DNA of 42,883 nucleotides from Hoskinsella mucinilytica (GTDB taxonomy: Bacteria > Bacillota_I > Bacilli_A > Erysipelotrichales > Erysipelotrichaceae). A program made the translations under genes and the position numbers. Each line of letters begins with the position of its first letter. Within the stretch, counting starts at the first letter, position 1. The stretch covers positions 1-42,883 of the forward strand of contig NZ_JBEQZJ010000035.1 of the NCBI RefSeq assembly GCF_045223415.1, written 5' to 3'. Below are positions 31,644 through 40,414 of the stretch, piece by piece. The notes under the pieces are model-generated. The model was not told the DNA's origin. It did no database searches and saw only the letters and a program-made list of their open reading frames with translations.

Positions 31644-32210
31644 ATGAAACAAACGAAAGATTTGACATTATGTGCCTTGTTTACGGTACTATTTATCATA
31701 GGAAGCAAGATCGTTATACCTGCTGGTGTAATTCCATTAACATTACAAACAATGATGGTCATACTTGCCGGCATGTTATTACAGCCCAAACAAATCATGA
31801 TTTCTTATGGTTTATTCTTTCTCATGGGACTGATTGGCTTCCCTGTTTTCGCTAATGGTGGTGGCATCGCCTACGTATTACAACCATCCTTCGGCTTTCT
31901 CTTAAGCTTTCCCATTGCCGCAAGTTTTTTATCTTATACACGTAAAAAGCTTCATGTACAACACTTTCTACCTGCATTCCTATTATGTTTACTGGTCTTA
32001 TTGCTCATCTATACGATTGGTTGTATCTATATGTATGGGATCTTAAATTTTTATATGGGCGCTACCAAAAATATGAGTGCGATCATAGCAATGGGTGCTA
32101 TACCATTCATTCTAAGTGATACTTGCAGCATTGCTCTTGGTTGTTTCTGTGCCTTGCGCTTATCACAAGTTCCCTTTATTCATCAAAGCTTAGCTACACC
32201 TCATAACTAA
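31644..32210 (+). CDS. bioY: BioY biotin transporter (188 aa)
   Basis: Substrate-binding membrane component of an ECF-type biotin importer. It has about six hydrophobic helices and the BioY patterns ALFTVLFIIGSKIVIPAGVIPLTLQT and LMGLIGFPVFANGGGIAYVLQPSFG. GGAGG lies 8 nt before the ATG; five in-frame codons upstream are not supported. No ATPase or EcfT genes are adjacent, so it should share the cell's general energising module. It is divergent from the lipid operon that contains accB and birA. Confidence 0.93.
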   Translation: MKQTKDLTLCALFTVLFIIGSKIVIPAGVIPLTLQTMMVILAGMLLQPKQIMISYGLFFLMGLIGFPVFANGGGIAYVLQPSFGFLLSFPIAASFLSYTRKKLHVQHFLPAFLLCLLVLLLIYTIGCIYMYGILNFYMGATKNMSAIIAMGAIPFILSDTCSIALGCFCALRLSQVPFIHQSLATPHN

Positions 32211-32217
32211 ACGCTTG

Positions 32218-32257
32218 AAGCATATCTGATCTACGTGATACTGATATGCTTTTTTTG
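32218..32257 (+). terminator. Intrinsic terminator of bioY
   Basis: AAGCATATC pairs with GATATGCTT, with a T run following. Confidence 0.75.
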
Positions 32258-32338
32258 TCCCAAAGTATTAGCAAATGTTATAGCTTTATTAAGATTGCTT
32301 ATAAAGTTAAAATGCAATTTCTTTTTATTTTGCAAGGG

Positions 32339-32361
32339 TTTACAATAAGATTGGTTGTAAA
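32339..32361 (+). promoter_or_regulatory. Inverted repeat in the asrABC promoter region
   Basis: TTTACAA (32339-32345) and TTGTAAA (32355-32361) are perfect 7-bp arms with a 9-nt gap. TTTACA may be the -35, with TAGCAT (32362-32367) as -10 after 17 nt, so the repeat would fill the spacer. Likely repressor or redox-regulator operator; the regulator is unknown. Confidence 0.45.
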
Positions 32362-32427
32362 TAGCATAAATTCCAAGATGGAAAAATACACTTCATTATT
32401 GGAAAGGTCGTAAAGGAGGACAAAGGA

Positions 32428-33471
32428 ATGTCATATGAGGTATCTTATGAAGAAGCAAATGAACTATTTGATGCGCTTCGAAGGAATTACAAAATTTATG
32501 CACCAAAACGTCTACACAATGTAGGCAGATATTGCGATACGGATAGCATACGGTATCAGGAAATCAGAAGTGTGGAAGAAATTGAATGGAAAAGTCGTAG
32601 TGATTATTCACCAAAAGAAGTTTTTTATCCCATCAATCAAACGTTGTTTCATTATACGGAATACGGCTATATGGAAAGCCAAATCTTTGATTCAGACCTT
32701 CTGATCTTTGCGAGAAGCTGTGATATTCATGGTATTCAACGATTGGATAAGATTTTTTTAGAAAACGGCACGACTCCTGATCCATATTATAAAAGGATGC
32801 GTGATAAAGTGCATTTCATCCTTATGGAATGTGGTGAAGGATGGGAATCTTGTGCTTGCTGTTCCATGCATACAAACAAAACAGATGAGTATGATATGGC
32901 AATCAGATTTTTACCGGAAGAAAACAAACTATATGTGGAGGTAAAAAACGATAAGTTTCAAACCTATTTCCTACAAAAACCAACCATAGAATATAATGTA
33001 AAATTCATCGAAAAAAACAGAACCGAAATTCGTATTCCTGATATCAACGAAGATATGTTAGATGATATCCGTCAATTGGATATGTGGAAAGAGTATAACA
33101 GTCGCTGTATCGGTTGTGGTGCATGTAACAGTGCATGTATTACCTGCTCTTGTTTCAATACCATTGATACCCCTTATACAGAAAACGGAAAAAGCGGAGA
33201 ACGTCGACGTACCTGGACAGGTTGTATGAATGATGACTTTACTACCGTCAATGGCGGACATGCATTTAGAGATGCTTACGCTGATCGCATGCGCTTTAAG
33301 ACGATGCATAAGATCTATGATTATAAAAAACGATTCCATACCGAAGATCAGATGTGTGTTGGATGTGGACGATGTGATGATATCTGTCCGAATTATATAT
33401 CTTTTTCTCACATCGTAAATCGATTATATGATGAAGTAGAAAAGCTGAAGGAGGAAAAACAACATGAATAA
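32428..33471 (+). CDS. asrA: Anaerobic sulfite reductase subunit A (347 aa)
   Basis: Electron-transfer subunit with two [4Fe-4S] clusters near the C-terminus: C227-xx-C230-xx-C233-xxx-C237 (CIGCGACNSAC) and C310-xx-C313-xx-C316-xxx-C320 (CVGCGRCDDICP). A further cysteine group, ECGEGWESCACC, lies near residues 135-145. Feeds electrons to AsrC for reducing sulfite to sulfide. AAAGGAGG precedes the ATG. It overlaps asrB by 8 nt. Confidence 0.93.
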   Translation: MSYEVSYEEANELFDALRRNYKIYAPKRLHNVGRYCDTDSIRYQEIRSVEEIEWKSRSDYSPKEVFYPINQTLFHYTEYGYMESQIFDSDLLIFARSCDIHGIQRLDKIFLENGTTPDPYYKRMRDKVHFILMECGEGWESCACCSMHTNKTDEYDMAIRFLPEENKLYVEVKNDKFQTYFLQKPTIEYNVKFIEKNRTEIRIPDINEDMLDDIRQLDMWKEYNSRCIGCGACNSACITCSCFNTIDTPYTENGKSGERRRTWTGCMNDDFTTVNGGHAFRDAYADRMRFKTMHKIYDYKKRFHTEDQMCVGCGRCDDICPNYISFSHIVNRLYDEVEKLKEEKQHE

Positions 33472-34264
33472 TCCATGGTTACCTGAAAAGCACGAAATTT
33501 TGGAAGTTATAAAGGAAACCGATATGGAATCCACCTTTGTGCTTGCCTATGATCATCCATCCATTCAACATGGACAATTCTTTCAGCTTTCCATCCCTAA
33601 GATCGGTGAAGCCCCGATTTCTGTATCAAGCTTTGATGATCACAGTATCTCATTCACCATCCGTCGAGTCGGAAAGCTTACCAATGAAATTTTTGATTTA
33701 ACAAAAGGCGACGTCCTGTTTCTTCGAGGACCTTATGGAAAAGGATTTCCTTTAGATCAATTTCACAACAAACATATCATTATCATTGCAGGAGGTACCG
33801 GTGTATCCCCTGTTCGTAGTACCCTTCATCATTATCTTCAACATCCTGAAGAATGCATCGATGTTTATGCGATTGCAGGATTTCGTGATGAACATCATAT
33901 CTTGTTCACAAAGGACTTACAAGCATTTGAACAAGCTCCTCATTTCCACACGACTTGGACCTTGGATCAAGGTGTAAAAGAAGGATTCAAACAAGGTTTT
34001 GCGATGAATTTTGTGAAAGATATTCCGATCAAAGAATGGCAAGACGATGCATATGCAGTGATCATTGTCGGACCTCCGATCATGATGAACACAACCGCAA
34101 AGGAATGTATCAAGCAAGGCATCAAAGAAGAACATATTTACGTATCCTTTGAACGTAAGATGTCTTGTGCTTTAGGTAAATGACATTGTAAGATCAATGA
34201 AACTTATGTATGTTTAGAAGGGCCGGTCTTCCCTTATATCAAAGCAAAGACACTGATGGATTAG
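33464..34264 (+). CDS. asrB: Anaerobic sulfite reductase subunit B, interrupted by an in-frame UGA at codon 240
   Basis: Flavoprotein subunit (FAD/NAD(P)H) that passes electrons to AsrA and AsrC. FAD-domain motifs (SIPKIGEAPISVSS, LRGPYGKGFP) and the NAD motif IIIAGGTGVSPVRS are intact. The standard frame ends at a TGA (34181-34183) right after SFERKMSCALGK (239 aa). The same frame then continues HCKINETYVCLEGPVFPY to a TAG at 34262-34264. This is the missing [2Fe-2S] end of the family. Normal relatives have GKCGHC. Here Cys-Gly is replaced by the single UGA, consistent with a 3-nt deletion (TGTGGA to TGA), though recoding is possible. Only one cluster cysteine (C235) remains in the terminated form. 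Confidence 0.85.
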
Positions 34265-34276
34265 GAGGAAGAACTT

Positions 34277-35281
34277 ATGTCACAAGATATGAATATCGGT
34301 GCACTTCGTACCAATTGTTTTCGTCAATCCAAGGTCAAAGGAGAATACATGTTACAAATGCGTGTTCCCGGTGGTCTGATCGATGCAAAATATTTAAGCT
34401 TTGTGCAACATCTGGCTCAAGAGTATGGCAATGGAACCTTCCATTTCGCCAGTCGTCAATGCTTTGCGATTCCGGGCATCAAATATGAGCGTATCGATGA
34501 AGTAAATAAAGAATTGAAACTTTATCTTGAGGAAGTAGAAGTTGACGATTGTGATGTTGTCATGAATACAGATGCAGGTTATCCGACGATTGGTGCTCGT
34601 AATGTCATGGCATGTATTGGTGGTGTACATTGTATTAAGGCGAATATCAATACCCAAGATATGGCGAAAAAGATCGAAAAAGAGGTATTTCCAAGTCATT
34701 ACCATATCAAGGTCAGTGTTGCAGGATGCCCAAATGATTGTGCAAAAGGACATTTCAATGATTTCGGCATCATCGGTCTGACAAAACCTGTCTATCATCC
34801 CGATTTATGTATCGGTTGCGGTAGTTGTGTCAAAGCATGTGAACATCATGCTACCAGAGTATTAAGTCTTGTCAATGGAAGAGTAGAAAAAGATACTTGT
34901 TGTTGTGTTGGTTGTGGAGAATGTACTTTAGTTTGTCCAACAGGCGCAATGCAACGAAGTCCAAAACCCTATTATCGTATCTTGATCGGTGGTCGTACAG
35001 GAAAACAATATCCTCGTATGGGAAAGACCTTTGCGGATTTTCTAAGCGAAGAGGTCGTACTTGCCATCATTCGGAATTGGCAAAGCTTCTCCAAAGAAGT
35101 ATTAAAAGGGGAACCTCGTTATTTGCATGGTGGTCACTTGATCGATATGGCCGGATACGAGAAATTTAAAGAAATGATGTTAGATGGAGTTACCTTGAAT
35201 CCGGAAGCAAAGATTGCTGAAAATCTGTATTTTGCGGAAACCGAATATCGAGGAAGGATTCATGTAAAACCTGTAAAATAG
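34277..35281 (+). CDS. asrC: Anaerobic sulfite reductase subunit C, sirohaem subunit (334 aa)
   Basis: Catalytic subunit reducing sulfite to sulfide. The sirohaem/[4Fe-4S] ligands are C113-x5-C119 (CIGGVHC) and C151-x3-C155 (CPNDC). Two ferredoxin-type clusters follow: C178/181/184/188 and C210/213/216/220. GGAGG lies 8 nt before the ATG, just after the TAG that would end full-length asrB. All cysteines are intact, so AsrC itself looks functional despite the damaged asrB. Confidence 0.95.
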   Translation: MSQDMNIGALRTNCFRQSKVKGEYMLQMRVPGGLIDAKYLSFVQHLAQEYGNGTFHFASRQCFAIPGIKYERIDEVNKELKLYLEEVEVDDCDVVMNTDAGYPTIGARNVMACIGGVHCIKANINTQDMAKKIEKEVFPSHYHIKVSVAGCPNDCAKGHFNDFGIIGLTKPVYHPDLCIGCGSCVKACEHHATRVLSLVNGRVEKDTCCCVGCGECTLVCPTGAMQRSPKPYYRILIGGRTGKQYPRMGKTFADFLSEEVVLAIIRNWQSFSKEVLKGEPRYLHGGHLIDMAGYEKFKEMMLDGVTLNPEAKIAENLYFAETEYRGRIHVKPVK

Positions 35282-35286
35282 AAATC

Positions 35287-35312
35287 AGGCTGCTGATTTA
35301 GCGGCCTTTTTT
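35287..35312 (+). terminator. Intrinsic terminator of asrABC
   Basis: AGGCTGCT (35287-35294) pairs with AGCGGCCT (35300-35307) with one G-U, followed by T residues. Confidence 0.75.
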
Positions 35313-35406
35313 CATGTTTTTTTATTTTAAGATATGATATGATGATAAAGAAAATCAATAAGAATACAACTTTCGTATATACTACAACATAGATAGGAGG
35401 TCATCT

Positions 35407-36645
35407 ATGAAACAAGTCGCAGCCGTTTTCGCAAACACAGAATGCATATCTGAAGAACAAGAGGAATTTTTAGAACTTATCAAAGCTTGTGATATGGAAC
35501 TTATTGAAAGCTTTACCCAAACGTTAAAAGAAATCAGTTTTCGTACTTATATAGGAAAAGGGAAATGTGAAGAAATACAAGCATTTCTTTCTTCTCACGA
35601 TACCATAGAATGTGTCATCTTTGATCATGACTTAACCCCCTTACAAATAAGAAACCTAGAGGAACAATTCATGATACCTGTTATGGATCGTACAGAATTG
35701 ATTCTTGCAATATTTGAACAACGTGCTACTACACGAGTTGCACGACTACAAGTGGAACAAGCTTCCCTATCCAAGTTGTTACCCAGATTGATCGGCGCCA
35801 ATACACAACTTGGTAGACAAAGTGGCAGTGGCAAAAATAAAGGTGCCGGTGAAAAACAATTAGAGCTTGATCGAAGAAGGATCAAAGCCAGGATATCGGA
35901 AGTCAATCGTGAATTAAAAAAAGTAGAAAATGAAAGAATGACACAACGAAAAGCCAGACAGAAATCTGATCTTCCCTTGGTATCTTTGGTCGGTTATACC
36001 AATGCCGGAAAATCAACGATGATGAATGCCATGTTATCTTTATGCGCTAGTAAAGATGATAAAAAAGTATTGGAAAAGGATATGTTATTTGCGACCCTTG
36101 ATACCTCTATTCGTCAAATAAAAACACCAAATCAAGACGAATTTTTATTAAGTGATACGGTTGGTTTTGTGAATGAACTTCCGCATTCCTTGATCAAAGC
36201 GTTTCACTCTACCTTAGAAGAAGTAAAATACGCTTCTTTACTTCTACAAATCGTAGATGCCAGCTCTCCCCAATTTTATAAACAAATGCAAATCACACAA
36301 AAGACATTAAAAGAAATTGACGCATCTCATATTCCGATGATCACTGTTTATAATAAGTGTGATCTTACATCTTTTACCTATCCCTCACATCAAGAACATG
36401 AAATCTATATGAGTGCAAAAGAAGGGATCGGTTTCGAAGAGCTCTTTGACCTGATTCATGCTCATCTATATCCTAATGAATTAGAAGTAGAATTACTTTT
36501 ACCATATCATGCATCGATCCATCTAAACGAATTGTTGAGAAAAGGAAGAATATTACAGCGTGATGATCAAGAAGATGGAATGCATATCAAAATCAAACTG
36601 ACTCAAGAGCTTTTAAAAAAATATGAATCTTATATTTTAACTTAA
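35407..36645 (+). CDS. hflX: HflX-type ribosome-associated GTPase (412 aa)
   Basis: GTPase that splits stalled ribosomes under stress. The N-terminal HflX domain includes TYIGKGKCEEIQAF, and the glycine-rich linker GRQSGSGKNKGAGEKQLELDRR precedes a coiled segment. The G domain has G1 GYTNAGKST (196-204), G3 DTVG (250-253) and G4 NKCD (316-319). Length is typical. AGGAGG precedes the ATG. Single gene with its own terminator. Confidence 0.95.
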   Translation: MKQVAAVFANTECISEEQEEFLELIKACDMELIESFTQTLKEISFRTYIGKGKCEEIQAFLSSHDTIECVIFDHDLTPLQIRNLEEQFMIPVMDRTELILAIFEQRATTRVARLQVEQASLSKLLPRLIGANTQLGRQSGSGKNKGAGEKQLELDRRRIKARISEVNRELKKVENERMTQRKARQKSDLPLVSLVGYTNAGKSTMMNAMLSLCASKDDKKVLEKDMLFATLDTSIRQIKTPNQDEFLLSDTVGFVNELPHSLIKAFHSTLEEVKYASLLLQIVDASSPQFYKQMQITQKTLKEIDASHIPMITVYNKCDLTSFTYPSHQEHEIYMSAKEGIGFEELFDLIHAHLYPNELEVELLLPYHASIHLNELLRKGRILQRDDQEDGMHIKIKLTQELLKKYESYILT

Positions 36646-36670
36646 GAGAATGTAACATCATTCTCTTTTA
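36644..36670. terminator. Terminator after hflX
   Basis: AAGAGAATG pairs with CATTCTCTT around a 6-nt loop. It overlaps the hflX stop and is followed by T-rich sequence; it may also serve the convergent ATPase gene. Confidence 0.7.
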
Positions 36671-36671
36671 T

Positions 36672-38546
36672 TTATTCCTTCCAAACGATTTCACATCTTT
36701 TTCCACTATGTGCAATTCCGATAGCTATTGCACGCTTTCCTTTCGCATAATGATGTTCTTCTATTTGTTGTATGGCTCTAAAAGCCAACTTCTTCAAATC
36801 TTGATTCCCTTTGATCTGTTTGCGATGTTTTAATTCTATGACAATATCCTTTTGTCCTTTTTTAGATTTCAAATAAATATCAGCTCTTCCATACCCTGTT
36901 TCCTTATTACTTAGTAATTCATACTCTTTGCTCATAAAGCTGCACACACATAACATTAAGATACGATAGCTATTTTCATCTTTCAAATCATGATAGCTCA
37001 TCATATCTCTTAGTACTGTTTCATATTTCTCTTGAAATAGTTCCTTATTTCCTTCAAGTAATGCATTGGATACTTCTCTCATGATGCTATCATCTACACC
37101 AAAACAATCATGTAAGATACTAACTAGCTCTTCTTTTACTTCCTTATTGACAATACGTATCTTATAATAATGATTTCCTTTTACCTCATCAATGGTAAGA
37201 TATCCTGCATGGATCAATTGTGCCCATATTTGTGAGGTTTTCTTATTCTGATAGTAACATTCCACTAAATTACAAACGATATCAATAGATCGATCCTCTA
37301 GTAATGTTCGCATTTGATCAAAAAAGCTTTGGGGTGCATCTTCCAACCATTGTTTCAACATTTGATGACTTCCTGTATTCACCCAATAAGAAGCAAGCCT
37401 TCCCTTTTTCGCATAATTCAAGATCGACCAAGGATTATATAGCTCATAACTACCGATATGATAACCATCATACATTGCCTTTACTTCTTCATTTAGATCC
37501 TTACCATAATACTGAAGAAGCTTTCTTGTCTCCGCTTCTGTAAAGCCAAAACAATTCGCATATTGTTCATCTTGAAGACTGCATACTTCCAAATTATTTA
37601 AACCGGAAAAAATATTTTCCTTGGCAATCCTTTGACAACCCGTTAACACTGCTCGATATAAATAAGGATTTCCTTTTAATGTACAGGAAAGCATATCACT
37701 TAAAAAATCTTTTACCTTATCATAATATCCACCAGTATAAGCTGACATAAAAGGCGTATCATATTCATCAATCAATAAGATCACAGGTTTTTGATAAATG
37801 TGGTAGTACATCTTACAAAGCAATAAGAGTGCCTCACTTCCAATATCTAAATCAATTGTTTCTCTTCTCTTTTGTTTGATGATGTTACGAAGCTCTATGA
37901 ACTCCATTTTGGATTCATCATCCAATTGATTGAGTTGTTTGGTAAATTGTTCAAACACATTCCACAATGTCCAATAAATCTTCTGACACATATGACGCTT
38001 TTCTCCCTTACAATCTTTAAAGGATATAAAAATCACAGGATAGCTATTTCGATATTTCATATAATCCGTATAAGATATAAAGGTACCTTCAAATAAGGTG
38101 CTATTATCCTTTGTTATATCAAAAAATTCTGCCATCATAGATAAGTTCAACGTTTTCCCAAATCTTCTAGGTCTGGTAATCAAAGTAACCAGATCTCCCG
38201 AATCAAGAAAGCTTTTGATCATTTCTGTTTTATCTACATAATAATAACCGGATGTTAATTCTGTATAACGATCGATGCCTATTGGTATTTTTTTAGGTAT
38301 ATGATACGCTTTACTTGGTTCTTCTACCTTATCAAATGAATCAACATCAAAGGCAATCTTTATGTGCTTTCTATCATGCCTTACATGAATTTGAATATCA
38401 TATCGTGTAATCTGATATTGCTTTAACAATTTATATAATTGCTTCATCGATTCTTCCACATCGATTGCTTTGATACCATAATGCTGACCTTCATAAGTAT
38501 GCTGAATGAAATGTTCCTCTAATTTCCGCAAATTCACATCTTCCAT
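36672..38546 (-). CDS. AAA-ATPase_like / PD-(D/E)XK nuclease-like protein (624 aa)
   Basis: N-terminal region of about 85 residues, then the AAA-ATPase_like domain that begins IPIGIDRYTELTSGYYYVDKT. Walker A is RPRRFGKT (125-132) and Walker B VILLIDEYDTPF. The C-terminal nuclease-like fold has the catalytic pattern GRADIYL...IVIELKHR (D-xn-ExK). Such proteins are common and multicopy in gut Bacillota and Bacteroidota; their role is unproven, perhaps mobile or defence-related. The ATG at 38546 is 7 nt from AAAGGAGG; earlier in-frame ATGs are too close. It stands alone. Confidence 0.85.
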   Translation of the reverse strand: MEDVNLRKLEEHFIQHTYEGQHYGIKAIDVEESMKQLYKLLKQYQITRYDIQIHVRHDRKHIKIAFDVDSFDKVEEPSKAYHIPKKIPIGIDRYTELTSGYYYVDKTEMIKSFLDSGDLVTLITRPRRFGKTLNLSMMAEFFDITKDNSTLFEGTFISYTDYMKYRNSYPVIFISFKDCKGEKRHMCQKIYWTLWNVFEQFTKQLNQLDDESKMEFIELRNIIKQKRRETIDLDIGSEALLLLCKMYYHIYQKPVILLIDEYDTPFMSAYTGGYYDKVKDFLSDMLSCTLKGNPYLYRAVLTGCQRIAKENIFSGLNNLEVCSLQDEQYANCFGFTEAETRKLLQYYGKDLNEEVKAMYDGYHIGSYELYNPWSILNYAKKGRLASYWVNTGSHQMLKQWLEDAPQSFFDQMRTLLEDRSIDIVCNLVECYYQNKKTSQIWAQLIHAGYLTIDEVKGNHYYKIRIVNKEVKEELVSILHDCFGVDDSIMREVSNALLEGNKELFQEKYETVLRDMMSYHDLKDENSYRILMLCVCSFMSKEYELLSNKETGYGRADIYLKSKKGQKDIVIELKHRKQIKGNQDLKKLAFRAIQQIEEHHYAKGKRAIAIGIAHSGKRCEIVWKE

Positions 38547-38633
38547 ATCCATTCCTCCTTTCATAATCAACTATCCAAAGTAATTCTATCATATAGCTCA
38601 TTTTTGTCCATCCTATTAAAATGTATATTTTAA

Positions 38634-38660
38634 AGAAAAAAAGGATAGCCTTAGCTACCC
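38634..38660 (-). terminator. Terminator of the NAD(P)HX repair gene
   Basis: Minus strand GGGTAGC pairs with GCTATCC (one G-U) over a TAAG loop, followed by seven T residues. Confidence 0.75.
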
Positions 38661-38673
38661 TATCAACGCTGAT

Positions 38674-40209
38674 CTACTTACCACGATTTCTTAATTCTTG
38701 ATAAATTCTAGAAGATATCGAAATGATATCACTAGCCAGTATACTATTATAATCCTTTTCTTTGATCAATTCATCTGCGCATCGAGCATGTACATACACT
38801 GCACAACAAGCACTTTGCAAAGGATCTTTGCTTTGCCCATACAATCCCGTTAACATACCACATAACACATCTCCACTTCCCCCTTTTGCGAGAGCATTGT
38901 TACCGGCTAAATTCATAAAACGCTTTTGTCCTCTCTCAATTATGGTATGTTCATCCTTATATATCAATGTGATATTAGGATATCGTTTTAAGAATTCTTT
39001 GATGATCGTACTTGCATTTTTTATGATTTCCGCTACTGATTTTCCACAAAGGTAACTCATCTCTTTTGGATGTGGTGTAAGGATAAGTGGTGCTGCTCGA
39101 TTCAACCATTCAGGATGCTTTCCGACTGCATAAATTGCATCTCCATCTAAAATACAAGGAAGAGAACTGGATAATATCAATTGAACCAACTTTTGTGTCC
39201 CTTCATTTCTTCCCATACCATTGCCTATGGTCACAAAGTCATATTGATTTAATTTCTCACTTAAAGCTTCTGCGGCTTGAATAGAAAACACACCATCCTG
39301 ATCCGGTAGTGGAAGTAACATACATTCTTCCATCTTACTTGCTAAAATACCATGAATACAAGAAGGTACAGCAATGGTCAAGGTACCAATACCACTAGTT
39401 AAAGCAGCTTTGGCACACATGGTAACTGCCCCATGCATTTGTGCACTACCACCTATGATCAATGCCTTGCCATAACTTGATTTATTGCTATGAGAGTGAC
39501 GCTTAGGCAAATAAGAAGCTATGAGTTCATCATCAAGTACGACGCAACCCGATGTGTGGTCTAAGATTTCTTGTGGCATGCCAATGCTTTCAACAACGAC
39601 ATCTCCACAATAAGCACTGCCTGGATATAAAACATTGCCCGGCTTATAGCATTCAAAGCTTACTGTTTTAGAAGCTTGTATGGCACAACCCATGATATCA
39701 CCGCTATCCCCATGAATACCGCTTGCAATATCAATACTGATCACATATTTTTTCATAACATTCAAAGAAGCAATTAATTTATCATAGAAACCTTCGATCT
39801 TTCTTGATAATCCAGTACCGAATAAAGCATCTATCACAATATCAGCTTCTTTTATCATAGGATTGATTTCATCTAAATCTTCACTTTGATAAATCGGTAT
39901 TTGATAACTACCAGCAATTGCCGCAAAAATCTTTTCATCATGACTCATTTTCTCAAATGGTACATTACAAAGTATCCGGATATGATGATATCCGTCTTGT
40001 TTTAATAAACGAGCTAAGGCAAAACCATCCCCTCCGTTATTACCCGGTCCACAAAGAATAAAAATCGATTGATCTTTCTCTATGCTTTCTTCTACATGCT
40101 TTTTTACAGCCATTGCCGCATGCTCCATTAACACAACACCCGGTATATGATATTCCTTCATGGCTGTTTCGTCCATTTTACGCATATCACTTGTATTGAT
40201 AATTTTCAT
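38674..40209 (-). CDS. nnr: Bifunctional NAD(P)HX epimerase / ADP-dependent dehydratase (511 aa)
   Basis: Repairs hydrated NADH and NADPH. The N-terminal YjeF/NnrE half (about 1-210) has VVLMEHAAMAV, ILCGPGNNGGDGFALARLL and DALFGTGL. The C-terminal ribokinase-like NnrD half (from about 235) has YGKALIIGGSAQMHGA, LTPHPKEMSYL and the ADP-binding NNALAKGGSGDVLCGML. Full bifunctional length. GGAAAGG precedes the ATG. Monocistronic and divergent from coaBC. Confidence 0.94.
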   Translation of the reverse strand: MKIINTSDMRKMDETAMKEYHIPGVVLMEHAAMAVKKHVEESIEKDQSIFILCGPGNNGGDGFALARLLKQDGYHHIRILCNVPFEKMSHDEKIFAAIAGSYQIPIYQSEDLDEINPMIKEADIVIDALFGTGLSRKIEGFYDKLIASLNVMKKYVISIDIASGIHGDSGDIMGCAIQASKTVSFECYKPGNVLYPGSAYCGDVVVESIGMPQEILDHTSGCVVLDDELIASYLPKRHSHSNKSSYGKALIIGGSAQMHGAVTMCAKAALTSGIGTLTIAVPSCIHGILASKMEECMLLPLPDQDGVFSIQAAEALSEKLNQYDFVTIGNGMGRNEGTQKLVQLILSSSLPCILDGDAIYAVGKHPEWLNRAAPLILTPHPKEMSYLCGKSVAEIIKNASTIIKEFLKRYPNITLIYKDEHTIIERGQKRFMNLAGNNALAKGGSGDVLCGMLTGLYGQSKDPLQSACCAVYVHARCADELIKEKDYNSILASDIISISSRIYQELRNRGK

Positions 40210-40342
40210 AGTAACCTTTCCTTTCTATGATAATCTCTACTTTTATTATATACGCCATAGTTTCAAATACAAGGGAAAATGGTGAAGAAGAAGCTAGGTA
40301 ATCTTACTTGTGAAATTTTTCTCATTTTTCATATCTAAACTA

Positions 40343-40371
40343 TTGTGGTCAAGAACCACATGCGTTATAAT
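40343..40371 (+). promoter_or_regulatory. Promoter and inverted repeat of coaBC-coaX
   Basis: TTGTGG (40343-40348), a 17-nt spacer, TATAAT (40366-40371). A perfect inverted repeat, TGTGGT-CAAGA-ACCACA (40344-40360), covers the -35 and most of the spacer, suggesting a repressor site. Regulator unknown. Confidence 0.6.
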
Positions 40372-40414
40372 AATAGACGACTTAACTGGGAGTAGGATTC
40401 CTTGGGAGGTAAAT

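Noticed and set aside
34218..34235. SECIS-like hairpin with GGTCT loop after the asrB UGA
   Set aside because: Too far from the UGA for a typical bacterial SECIS, and the bases are explained by the conserved GPVFP code. The missing glycine codon also favours a deletion over selenocysteine.
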